A stretch of 29,834 nt of DNA from Azolla pinnata (taxonomy: Eukaryota > Streptophyta > Polypodiopsida > Salviniales > Salviniaceae). The notes beneath the pieces were generated by a model. That model was not told the origin of the DNA, made no database searches, and saw only the letters and a list, made by a program, of their open reading frames with translations. The DNA lies in NCBI GenBank assembly GCA_037176905.1, contig JBBBWG010004380.1, forward strand, positions 1 to 29,834, written 5' to 3'. The first letter of the stretch is position 1. Each line of letters begins with the position of its first letter. This document shows positions 10,301 to 21,800 of this stretch, piece by piece. Made by a program: the position numbers and the translations under genes.

Positions 10301-12844
10301 ACGTTTCCACACTTATAGCCTCATCGTCATTATGATCACAGTCATCGGTAACTTTCTTCTTTATTTGTTTGCTTTCAGAAAAGTGTTTCTCATCATTCAA
10401 AGTCATCTGCCTTAGCTCTTCACTTATGGTATTTCCGCTACTTTGATGCTCATTACTTTTAGTTCTCGTTTCATCTATCCATTCATCTTCCCCTGAATTC
10501 GCACCTCTACTAGAGCAATCACTTCCATAGTCTGTATCCGACTTGTAGGCTAGCCTTGGGGATTCCGGATCTTGACAATTAACAGCAAGTTGTGGCATAT
10601 TATGAGTACTTCTACTATCAGCAAGTGGCTTCAGACTTCTTACCGGGGCAAGAGAAGTTTCAAACAGTGTTTGCAGTTGTTGAACCTACCAGAATCCGAC
10701 TTACGTGTTATCTTCGATTAAGCAATTGATGATACAGAAAACTTCTCCCTCTTTCCATGCCTTTCGTTCTGACCGAGGACAAGAACATTACCTGTTGACC
10801 TGTGAGATCAATCCTGTTGAAGTTGTGATGGTGCATATGGCCTAGAATTGAGCTAAATGCCTCTTCGTCGAGAACAGAGACACCATTCCGAGGGAAAATG
10901 GTTACTTTACACTGCTATTGTTATACGAAACAGAATCAGCAATAAGGACAGATCTTGCAAAAACAAGTTAGGAGTCATTGGCGTATTGCTAATACAAGGC
11001 TCACCTGAGCACGAAACCATGTCTCACGTTTTCCCACATTAGAGAAGCCATTGGTTTCCCTTAGGTTCATATCCCTATTAGTGGTTGCAACCTGAATAAA
11101 CAAACGAAAAGAGGTAAACACAGAAAGTTCAATCATTAGTCTTCTCGAGTTCAAGATCCCCTTGATTGTTGCCAACTGACTAGGAGAAGAAGAAGAAAAC
11201 CCAGAAAAGAAAAAGGCAAACATAAGTTAAAATACGCACTGACAAACATGAGGTATGACAACCAATAACAAACTCAATTTATTTCTATGACGGTTGAACC
11301 CTGAATAACCCCCGTGTTTAGCATTGCTTCCCGAAACTGCAGAGGCTTTCATTAGTCCCCTCACCAGTTAGCAAAAGATAAACCTGAACAACAAGAAGAT
11401 AGAAACTCCAAAAATCCCAAATTTACTTAAATTTCCCATTCATGCAGAGGTTTCCATTGCTCCCAAATTGACCCTACTCAATCAAACAAGGTTAAAAAAA
11501 AGGGGATCAGTTGACTACACATTGATTAGGCAACACATATACTGTTGAAGTATGGGGCGAAAGATTGGAGAAACCACAAAAAACTTAGGGGCCCCTTGAA
11601 AGATAATATGCACATGGTATTTCTGAGCGTTCCCCTATGAAGATATGATAACTCCAAATGGCACCTACAAGCGAAGAGCTGAAATGGGCTAACCTCAAAA
11701 ATACCATAGAGACATTTGTCAGTAGTGTTGTACAAGAACAGTGGCATTCCTCTGAAGATGCCCTTTGTCAAATCTTCAAAGTTCACGTAGAAACCTGAAA
11801 CAATTCGGAAATTAGATGATATTCATCACAGCTTTCAGGAGTAAACAAGAATTGGAGTCTAAAGTATGGAGGGAGAAGGTGTTTAATAGGTGAGCATTCC
11901 AAGCATGAGCAACATTAAGATGCCAGGTGTTACAGACATTAAGACACCGGATTACTTCATAGAGCAATCATGAATGAGCCTCTCCTTTAATTCCTGATCA
12001 AGTGTGTAGGCTACCTTTCATGAGCTCCGAGATATGAAGCAAAAATTCAATAATCAGTGAATGGATATGGACTATGTCCAGCCCTCATGAGCTCCTGGTC
12101 TACTTGTACCGGTGGGGACAAGCACTAATTGCACCAGAGATCGCTGAGCTGAGTGATGCATAGAAATCCCATACATCAAGGTTTCGCAAGAACAACAGCA
12201 CTCAGATCATGCGGTGGGATTGAGAAACAACGCAATGCGACTTCCCATCGAAGCAACCTTAAGCTTTACTTAGTGAATGCAAATTCTCATGGCTTCACAC
12301 ACACAGGGCAACACAATTATCGAAAAGGGAGGCGTATCATTCCCTTTACTTGTCCGAAACCCATCAAACAGAATGCGAAGCAGATGGATCGCAGCTCCCT
12401 TACATACATCGTACACACGCGCAACACACATGTATATCTATGAGCTAAAGGAAGGAAACACAAACAATGGCAACAATGATGCATGGCGAAAACCAACAGA
12501 AAAAAAGACATGATTGTCAAGCAGAAATATAACCACATTTGATGTGTACATATACATACACAGAACATTGTGCAGAAGAAACATGGAAAATGCTAATTTT
12601 GGAACGAAGGGACATAGCAAGGGAGGAGGAGGAGGAGGAATCGTGAGAGAGAGAGAGAGAGTACACGGTACTAACCAAATGTGCCGCTCTGTAGATCTGG
12701 CATCGTGGAGCTGTCGCAACTGAAGACGAAACCCTCGGTGCCGTTCTTCTTCAACGCCTTGGTAGCTCGCCAATCGACCAAGTCAGCACGGCTGGGCGAT
12801 GGCGAGACGAAATGGAAGCAGCGCTGGTTTTTCAGAGCTCCCAT
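7358..12844 (-). CDS. DCD-domain / non-canonical poly(A)-polymerase-type nucleotidyltransferase fusion
   Basis: The ten coding exons, in transcript order, are 12844-12676, 11794-11694, 11091-11005, 10911-10792, 10685-9498, 9401-8946, 8844-8740, 8486-8130, 8010-7885 and 7513-7358. They give 954 residues with phase kept at all nine introns. Residues ~35-165 are a DCD domain: GFVFSCDSSTM, the hallmark GMPLFLYNTTDKCLYGIFE, WFRAQCKVTIFPRNG, and a closing LTGQQVQQLQTLF. Residues ~170-500 are a polar, Asn/Gln/Ser-rich linker. The Pol-beta-type nucleotidyltransferase starts near 515, with GSIATGLCLQHSDVDIVV (Asp570, Asp572) and the third Asp645 in IAVDITV. The helical core LLLKSFLHHRGLNNVYSGG follows, then a Ser/Pro insert (~743-800) and the PAP-associated domain (LLGFLQLFGF, LWIDDPLRPGVNVG). 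All catalytic residues are present. The family adds A or U to RNA 3' ends; which nucleotide or RNA cannot be read here. The catalytic half recalls the Arabidopsis MEE44 (At4g00060) group, from memory. The weakest junction is the acceptor at 8487 (GATAG). Confidence 0.88.
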
Positions 12845-12880
12845 TCCCACAACCGGCGGAAGAAGGAGGAGGAGGAGAGA

Positions 12881-12889
12881 TTAGGGTTT
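12881..12889 (-). promoter_or_regulatory. Telo-box AAACCCTAA upstream of the DCD-nucleotidyltransferase
   Basis: AAACCCTAA on the minus strand lies 37 bp before the start codon at 12844, so probably in the 5' UTR or core promoter. Such boxes are typical of housekeeping and translation-related plant genes. Confidence 0.6.
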
Positions 12890-12981
12890 TCGGGAAGACA
12901 CGCGGCGGGTGGAAATGCGGGGAAAGGGAGGGAAGGGGGGAGCAGGAAGGGAGAGCAGGCACAGAGGAGGCAGAGGAGGAG

Positions 12982-13126
12982 GATGGAGATGGCGATGGCG
13001 ATGGCGATGGCGATGGCGATGGAGAATCGATCCTTGGCAGGGCCTCTTTTTCTCTGTGTGTCTGTGTCTCGGTCGTCTTCTTCTTCTTCTTTCTTCTTCT
13101 TTCTTCTTCTTCTTCTTCTTCTTCGT
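12982..13126. repeat. (GATGGC)n and (CTT)n microsatellites
   Basis: GATGGC hexamers fill 12982-13023 and TTC/TCTTTC triplets fill about 13078-13126. Both lie 140-280 bp upstream of the start codon of the minus-strand gene and probably in its 5' UTR or promoter. Confidence 0.95.
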
Positions 13127-13150
13127 TTCTCATTTGGAACAAGAGAAGGA

Positions 13151-13727
13151 GATGATGATGGTGATGGTGATGGTGATGATGATGGTGATGATGGTGGTGA
13201 TGGTGATGATGGTGATGGTGTTGATGGTGGTCATGGTGATGGTGCTGATGGTGGTCATGGTAATGGTAGTGGTGATGATGTGATGGTGTTGATGGTGGTC
13301 ATGGTGATGGTGTTGATGGTGGTCATGGTAATGGTGATGGTGGTGATGTGATGGTGTTGATGGTGGTCATGGTGATGGTGTTGATAATGGTCATGGTGAT
13401 GGTGATGATGGTGATGGTGTTGATGGTGGTCATGGTGGTGGTGGTGATGGTCATGGTGATGGTGATGGTGATGGTGGTGGTGATGATATTGGTGATGGTG
13501 ATGGTGATGGTGATGATCATGATGGTGATGGTGGTGATGATGGTGGTGGTGATCATGATGGTGATGGTGGTGATGGTGGTGGTGGTGATGATGATCATGG
13601 TAGTGGTGATCATGGTGGTGATCATGGTGATCATGGTGGTGGTGATGGTGGTGATGGTGGTGGTGATGGTCGTGATGATGACAGTGGTGGTGGCCATGGT
13701 GGTCATGTTGTGGTCATGTTGGTGGTC

Positions 13728-13778
<51 letters not shown>

Positions 13779-13850
13779 TTGATGTTGATGATGTTGATGG
13801 TGTTGATGATGATGGTGGTGGTGATGATCATGATGATGATGTGGAGGATG
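13151..13850. repeat. ~700-bp (GATGGT/GGTGAT) minisatellite ending in (ATG)n
   Basis: The strand is almost only G, A and T, built from GATGGT, GGTGAT and TGGTCATGG blocks with a ~48-bp higher-order pattern (GGTGTTGATGGTGGTCATGG recurs). A pure ATG run occupies about 13728-13777. Open frames on both strands (Met/Val runs, Ile/Thr runs) follow from the triplet repeat and are not genes. Confidence 0.97.
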
Positions 13851-14204
13851 GTGAATGTAGCAAGCTCATACCAAATACTACCTGTGAATCCACACTCTGT
13901 TTCTAATTCACAATCGTCTTGTTGCTCTACCATGTTCCATAAGACTGTATGGAGGAGGAGGAGGAGGAGAAGAAGAACGAAAGCAAACGATAATCAGGCA
14001 CAGTATATATATATATATATAAAAAGGTTGATCATCATCATCTTCCCAAGGCTCTCAAAGAGAAGCAAGAGAACAAATGGGTTTAACAATGATGGAATGC
14101 ATTGATTGATTGTGTTTGAGAGAGAAAGAGAAAGAGAGATGTGTGAGTGAGTGAAGCTTGAAGAATGGTTTTTTATTTGATGAGCTTTCTGAAGTATCTC
14201 AGCA

Positions 14205-14425
14205 AATATGTACGATAAAAGAGAAGTTAAATTTGACAACAATTATCTCAATTGATATTTAATTTGACAACAATTATCTCAACAAATATGTAAGTTAAAA
14301 GGAAAGTTGATTTGATAATAAATATGCAAGATAAAAAGGAAATTGATTTGACAACGAATATGTAAGATAAAAGAGAAGTTGATTTGACAACAAATATATA
14401 AGATAAAAGGGGAGTTAATTTGAGA
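14205..14425. repeat. 36-bp AT-rich tandem repeats
   Basis: GATTTGACAA or GATTTGATAA starts at 14309, 14345 and 14381, a 36-bp period with unit ending AATATGTAAGATAAAAGAGAA. Two shorter relatives (AATTTGACAACAATTATCTCA) lie at about 14230 and 14261, making five or six copies in all. Confidence 0.92.
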
Positions 14426-15814
14426 CATTGTCCCCAATAAGTTAGATTTATGAGATTTGGTATAACGGAACCTTCGAAAATTGACCTCCCATACTAAAGC
14501 AATTTTCTGTATTGCCATGTGATTTCAATACAAACATACATTTACAAAAGACTCATGCAGCTAATATGCATAGCTGCTGTGAATCGATGGATTTGCCTTC
14601 CGTATCCCAACGGATTGTATAAAAGTTTTTTTCCGGCCGAGAACCAGCGAGTATAGAGCATTGATGCAAAGGGCCAAAGCACCTTGCACCAAAAACAAAG
14701 AGCAAACCATGGGACGATTGGTGTTTACAGGATAGGATATCGTTTCTTCATCTTACAGGATCATTGCTAATCTTTTGGACTACCGATGTACCGGAATCTT
14801 CTCCATCTGACATCATCGAAGAACACGAAACATATTAACCTGTTGGGAATCAGATCAAACTTGAAAAACACTAGATACCCCATCAATTCCAGTTCTTGAA
14901 ACTGTCAAATCTGCTCCAATGTTAAGAAAGGTAGGTAATATGGTTATGGTTATTTTTCCCAAGCCTTCCAATCTATACCAGAAGGAAAAATTAAACATCG
15001 CAACTCTTGTTATGATCTTTTCTCGATTCCAAAATCCAAAACCGGTAAAACACACACTGAAATCGATCATTCTCCGACAGAGAACACTGACCATACAACA
15101 ACAAAAAAACTGTCAGAAACAAAAAAAGAAAACTTCTAACCCACAGGAGAGAAAAAAAAGGAAGAAAGAGAAAAAATCGGCATGCCAATACACATACATT
15201 ACAAGGATGTTCTCTGACAAATGCATAATACTGACTTGAGAGAGGCCCTCCTGAGCTTCCGCCTCACGGTGTTTGCTTCGGTTTTTGCTCTAAATTTACA
15301 TACCCTTAACAAAAAAAGCCAGCAAAATGGCTTTTTTCTCCTGTGTTATTATATCTGTTTCTCGCCATATTCTGATGATAGGACAAGCCAAAATCTAGAG
15401 AAGAAGGAAAAAGTCTAAGTCTTTGCTGAGCCCACCACTAGCTATAGCTCTCGCTATAGCTTAGTAGCGTTAGCTAGATACACCATACTTTACCGATGAA
15501 TGTGGAGATTCTCGACAACATTCCTCTCACATTCTTCTTTTATGCAGAGCTATACTGGTTACTGACCACCACCAAAAGGGATATAGAAAGCTTCTCAACA
15601 AACAATGCACAATCTGAAACGACACAAGCTGCCGCATCATGTTTGGATGTTTTAACACCCTATTTTCACTTCCCGGCAATGTCGAAATTCCCCCACTACT
15701 CACTGGGAATAGGAAGTTTGGAGCTGTGAAGAAGTATATGCTGAAATTGCCGTGGCGTCAGGTCTCCACTAGTCTTAGCCGAGATTCTCCTGACAAGCTC
15801 GGGGTTTTTTGCCA
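14426..15814. other. Intergenic stretch and probable 3' UTR of the ubiquitin protease
   Basis: No gene was recognised. The last few hundred bases before 15814 are the likely 3' UTR of the minus-strand gene. At about 15440-15475 there is a small palindromic patch (AGCTATAGCTCTCGCTATAGCT) of the kind left by decayed transposons; nothing further supports an element. Confidence 0.5.
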
Positions 15815-18800
15815 TCAATTGTAGATCCGAACGGGCTTTTCATATGCATGCCGGCCCTGAAGCCAAGAAGATGTGAAGCATTTTGTGAAACTTATTCTCA
15901 TCATGTATAATATATGCATACAGAACCTCTATTAGATTTGCGGCTGATGCAAAATCACCTGAGTGGATTGATGAGTCCTCTTTGGCCCAATATCAGCATG
16001 TTCCAATCCTAAGTAGTGCTCCCAGGCACCGTATGTGTCCTTCCTCTGTTAATAATGACCTCTCAGAATCGTAGACTTTGGATCAAGTTTCGGCTTGAAT
16101 TGAACAAAAAAGAAAAACTTACCAGAAACCGACTAGAGACGATATCACTGTCGACAAGGTACTCGGGACGGCCTAACGAGACGAAAGCAAATCTCCACTG
16201 CGTTTCAAAAACAAAAAGCAAAATTAGCTTTGATATGTCATAAAGATGAACTAGTTATCTTCAACTACTTTAAAACTAAAAGTGCATCCTTATGTTATAG
16301 ATTAGGGCAACTCAAAAACTAGAACCCCTGATTCTTTTTCCTACTTGTCCTACTCAGCAAAAGCACCAAAACCCTAAAACTCGCTTGTTATTTTTGAAAC
16401 TCCACAAATTCAGGGGGAAGTGCCAAAGCTGAAGGTCTAGTTAAAAATCAGAGAAAATTCCTTAATCCTCTCCATGCCTCCTCAAGAAAAATTTATATAC
16501 TGTTCCCCACGTCAAAATCTCTACATGCTGTCCATATTCACTAGCAGTTAAAATTTCTTAGGTTGCATGCGCAATAGCCGAACAAGTTCAATCAAAATTT
16601 GTACCCCAAAACACAATATCAAGCCCAAACTCTCAATTACCTTTGAGAACTCCTCATCAGGAACCAGTAGCTTCTTCTTGATACGCTCTTTCACACTTGC
16701 TAGCTTTTCATCCTCTTTAACAATCAGCAAAAATGGTTCGCCAAAATTTTGCACCTGTGGGCAAGAGGAGATTTCAGAAGTATGCTTGGTAAGATGCAGC
16801 TATAACTAGGAAGAAAATGGCAGGAATGAAATACCATCTGAGTTTGTGATGCATCCCATGTGAAATGATATACATGAATAAGTCTACTATTGACATTAAG
16901 TTGCTGTTGATCTTCTGGAATCTGTACATAAGAGAGCATAAGGCAACTACAAAGGACAAACCAGGACAAAGAAAAAAAGGGTATCAGAGATTAGACATAC
17001 CTCTTCTGCACGTAATCTCCAATATTGATCATTTATATGCTCGATCTTCTCATTTAAAGGAAAGACCTGGACATTGGTGAATACATTTTCAGGAAAGACT
17101 CCATTATCTAATTTCTGATCCGAAATTTCTCTACTGATCTTGTCTAATTCTAGTAAGAGCACATTCTCACCTTGTAGATCCTATGGTAAAAAACCTCTAA
17201 TATCCTGAGCTCTGCCTTCGGACTCGATAGTTGAATCTTTATGAAAGCATACCACAAACAGTGAATTAAACAATCTTTGCTTACATTATCCTACACACTG
17301 GCAGATGTGCCTAGACTTTATCTCACCAAAATACTTGAATACATACCTTTCCCTTGAGCTCTTTAATGACATCTCCGATTGTACTCTGTTTTGGTAGACG
17401 TATACTGTGTACAGAAACCTGGAATTTTAAGCATGGCACCAGTTAGATGAAGGGTCATTTCGTTACCTATACCCTCAACATGAAAACAAACTGAAGATAC
17501 CTCCTCAGTATGATCATTGTGAAATGCTACTTTCAGAGTTTTAAGACATTGTAACTCTGGCAAAGGAATATCCAGCACTTCATAATACAAAATGTCTGAA
17601 ACCTGATGAAAGAGAATAAAAGCAACGATTATGCTCTGTGATATAAACGTCATGCATATTATGAGAAAATAACTAGAACCTGTGTGTAATGCATAAGCAT
17701 GTCGCTGAGCCTCTCCACCCCTCTGTATTTGATCGGCTGCGGCTTTGGTTGTTGTGAGTAACAGTTATGAGATGTCAGTCTTATTTTTGAAGGATCTTCT
17801 ACTCCCAAGGAAGCGGCAACTTTTTCTACCACATCATCATACGTGTGCTGCTTTGATCTGATTGTAAAAGTACCCACAGTCAGGATCAAGGAAAAGGAAC
17901 ACACACTAATGCTTGGAGGCAAAACTTACAGCTCTAAGAAAAATCCTTCTTCCTTGGGTGCTTCAAGCTTTCGGAAATGTACAACCTTGAAACAAACAAA
18001 ATTTAATATAAATGAATGCAAATGAATCTATGGTAATCCTGATTACACTAAAAGTAAAAATATTATAACAGACAGGGACATAGAACTAATCTCAAGCCTA
18101 GCATTTCATTACAATTGCACACACTGAAGATGAAAATAACATGAGAAACATCCCATACCTGCCGATTATGAACATACTCCAAAAACGACGGAATGTTAGG
18201 AAAGCGACATTCTGCATGAACTTGTGAAGTAGGAACTTTTTGGTAGCAAATTATGTCACCATCTTCAAGCTATACATTAAATATCTTATATTATCATCTG
18301 AAATGTGAAGAAATACTTCAAAACATAACGTTCTAAGAACTAACAGTTTACCTGACAAGCTTTGAATGTTGCATTTTTATCTATGTGCTCACACATTACA
18401 TTAGGTTCAAACTTGATCTCCTGAAAAAACAGAAATTCATATTTAATGAAACCCAAATAGTATAATAGCTCCACCAAATTCTCTTCTTGTATTACGGAGA
18501 TATCAGAGAGAATGTAAAGACATTGGAAAGAAGTGGAGAAAATAAAAGTATCCATTGTCTTAAATGGGAATCTAATTTTCCTAACCTAATCTGCCACTTG
18601 ACAGCTTCAAATTAGCCCTTGTACAGGTATAAATATCTTTTGAACACTTCCCCGTCTTTTCCATCTTGTGGCCAAAGGTTCAGCATGACTTCTGTTCTTC
18701 ATATGCAAAAAGGGAATCATGCCATTACCCTGACGCTTTGAATGTACCCAAATTGAGCATGAGGCATAGATCTCATACAGCTTTACCCGTTAAGCCGCCA

Positions 18801-21800
18801 TTTTCTTCCCGCAAATTTTTAACTATGACTTAACTTGATATGGTTACACAACAGATCTAAAGCACTCATCACATTCCGCACATATACTCTGCTGATAACT
18901 ATCTAAGTCAACATCATCATAATTTGCACAGAAGAGAGTGCATTAGGCGTTACATTTCATGCAACAGCCTTGTGGGATTGGACGGTATGGCAAAGCCCTA
19001 GGCAACATGCACAGTAGGCTTGCTAGCATTTTATTTTGTTTGCTAAAGCACTCATAAGTCGACACTGTCTCAATGGTGACCAAAATCCAGGAATCAAAAG
19101 TTCTAGATAGGAAACCATATTTATGCTGTGATGATCATGCAACCACACAGATGGATGAAGTAAAAATCCCCAACATTTCAATAAAACCAGAATTAAAGAA
19201 TCATTCCAGGTTCACTTGCAAATTCAATTTACATACTTCTTAATGTACTGCACAAGAAAATTATGAAATAAACACATTGAAACGGTATCTTAAACTTGAG
19301 CACCACAGTTTAAAAACTTTGATGACGGCCCTTTTTTTGCTATCATCAGAAAATATCGCTAAATCAAATCACAACTAAAAACCTACACTAAGAAATTTCA
19401 GCAGTCTGAATTGCAAATGATTTTAAGGTGAATAAAATCTATAAGGTTTTTAGACAGGAGGAAAGTTACACTAAAGTAATAAACGAACCTCATAAAGTTC
19501 AATTTCTTGGTCAGGAGCAAACCCTGCAAATTCATTTAGCTTCTCCAATATTTCTCGGGGTTTTCCTCCAACCTTCACGAACGTTCTTCCTACATACCTG
19601 AAAACATCAAGTTTAACGAGAGCATTACTTAATACATTCGTCTCCACTGAAATATACATACAATTAACAGGACTTGCACAGTAACATCTACCGAAGTTCT
19701 TCTTTTTCTGGATCATAAAGCTTGAAGAACAGTAAAATATCAAGGTTTGATTTGGTTGGCAGGGGCTGTGGAATTCCTTCCTGTTATCCATAACAAATTA
19801 TACTTTACGATGCATGTTGCCAATGAAATACAGTTGTAGAGAAAAGAAATTGAATTCTAATACCTTGTCTCGGTTAACTTCCAGAAACAGCTTCAAGTCT
19901 GCATTGTAAGCCTTGTTTGCATTATCTTTTATGCTCCCAACCTGCAATTGAAAATGACAATGGTTGATTTCTCAATCACTCATATGATTTTGATTTCTAA
20001 AGCTGCTAGAAATAGCTTGAACATCTTACAAGCAGGGATTCTTCTGCTTCTGTCATTGGTCTGTTTGGTCGGAAAGTATGATTCTGCCGCTTCGCCCAAA
20101 TCCAATAACGTTGGCATTCAACAGGTATATCGAATTCCTTAGCTATATCTTCCTATTTGTAGACAAAAAAAATGTATGTTGCATTACGGTGATTGTAAAC
20201 GAGAAGAGAGACATCATCACAAAGATCACATCACAAAAAAAATGCGAGCATACAAAGTAATATACATGCATTATACCTTGAATGCTTTGAAGGAAACATT
20301 TTTCTGTATCCGAAAGCCTCGAACTTTATCATGATCCACAAGATCAAAATATATCTCCTTCCCAATTTGCTTAGTAAGGTCCTCATCAGAAGCTACCTGC
20401 ACAGCAAAGCATAAATTACCATTAGCAATAACAAATCAGCGGCAGAGACCCTGAAATGCTCATAAATAGAAACGAAAACGGCACCATTCTCTATGCAGAG
20501 TAGATAAGAAAAGAATGACAGACATCCACACACCTTGATTGCTGTATACAAGTGTGCTTCAGCTTTCTCTTTCCGCTTTGCTTCCTTCTCTTCTTGCTCT
20601 TTTTTCAACCTCACCTGATCAAATATTGAAATGTTTGTAAGCTGGATATACACAACATTTTACAAATAACAATAGAAGTTTCACAACATACTCGAAGATG
20701 TTCAGCAATATCTTTTTCATCGACAATGCAACCAACTTTCTCCTTATCTGATTCTCTAACGTATACAAGCATATAAGCATTTGAATACTTTGTAAATCTG
20801 AATGGTGCGGTGTTATAGCCTGGATTCACTTGAGGAAGCTGAGTATTCAAAAACAATAATAGTAAAATAAGAAATTAGCTTGAATTCCCAATGACATTAT
20901 CTAAAAATAATACTTACTTCCTCCTCTCCGCCATATTGTTCTTCGAGAGCTCTTTTTGCATCCTCTTTTGTCACACGTTCATCATCAAATTTATACCTGC
21001 AGGAGTCAATATTGATGTATCAGTTTCCCTTGAAATATATGAGAAGACTAAGAGCAATCACAAGAGCAGGAATAAAAATATAAATACATACAGTAGGATG
21101 ACAACTTGTATAAGAGTACAAAACCACTGGTCTCTAAAATGGAAAAGGATAGCATACCATTGGTCTGAGAGTGTAGGTCGTATATATGCATAATAGTGTC
21201 CTCCATGCACACCACCACTATGAACAAGCACACTAATACCAGCAATGGAAGTATCAGTTATTCAAATAGAATAAAGTTTCAAGAATTTTGCTGCTTAGTT
21301 ATAATAGATTGCAGGAAGTAGCTTACCTATGGAGTGTGTAGAGATTGCGGACACTTCGATCAGCTTCTGGTGTTAGATATTTTCCATTTTCTCTATCCAA
21401 ATCAAGTTGCAATGGGAATTCATAACGATCATTTATCTACAGAGCAAGTAACCCAAGGTTATGTTGGAAGTAATTTACCAAACACACAAAACATGATATT
21501 ATGACTCTAGTTAGTATCGCATACAGAACGGTTAATGATTCATAAATCGAGAAAACGGGAACAAGTTCTAAGGGAATAACACCAACTGAGAACGAGGTCA
21601 TTGACTCTACTAAAAGAATGACAACAAAACATAAAATGTGAAGTTAGCAGACAAGCATGTGAACCTAGTCATGAAATCTGTAGAATGATAGAAGAACACA
21701 GTAAAAAAAACATGTTGGATTGAGTGAGAAAAATACAGAGCCAATGATTTTTCAGATAACATGGTTCTTTACACAATCATGTACACATTCATATGGTGTT

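Noticed and set aside
13151-13933. Open frames of Met/Val/Asp-Gly or Ile/Thr runs on both strands
   Set aside because: They come from the GATGGT triplet-based repeat and have no domain or splice support.
14426-14520. Possible LTR fragment (GGGGACAATGTC on the minus strand)
   Set aside because: The phrase alone resembles some LTR borders, but no second LTR, primer binding site or coding remnant was seen.
15440-15475. Palindromic GCTATAGC patch as a transposon end
   Set aside because: No partner terminus or target duplication was found nearby.
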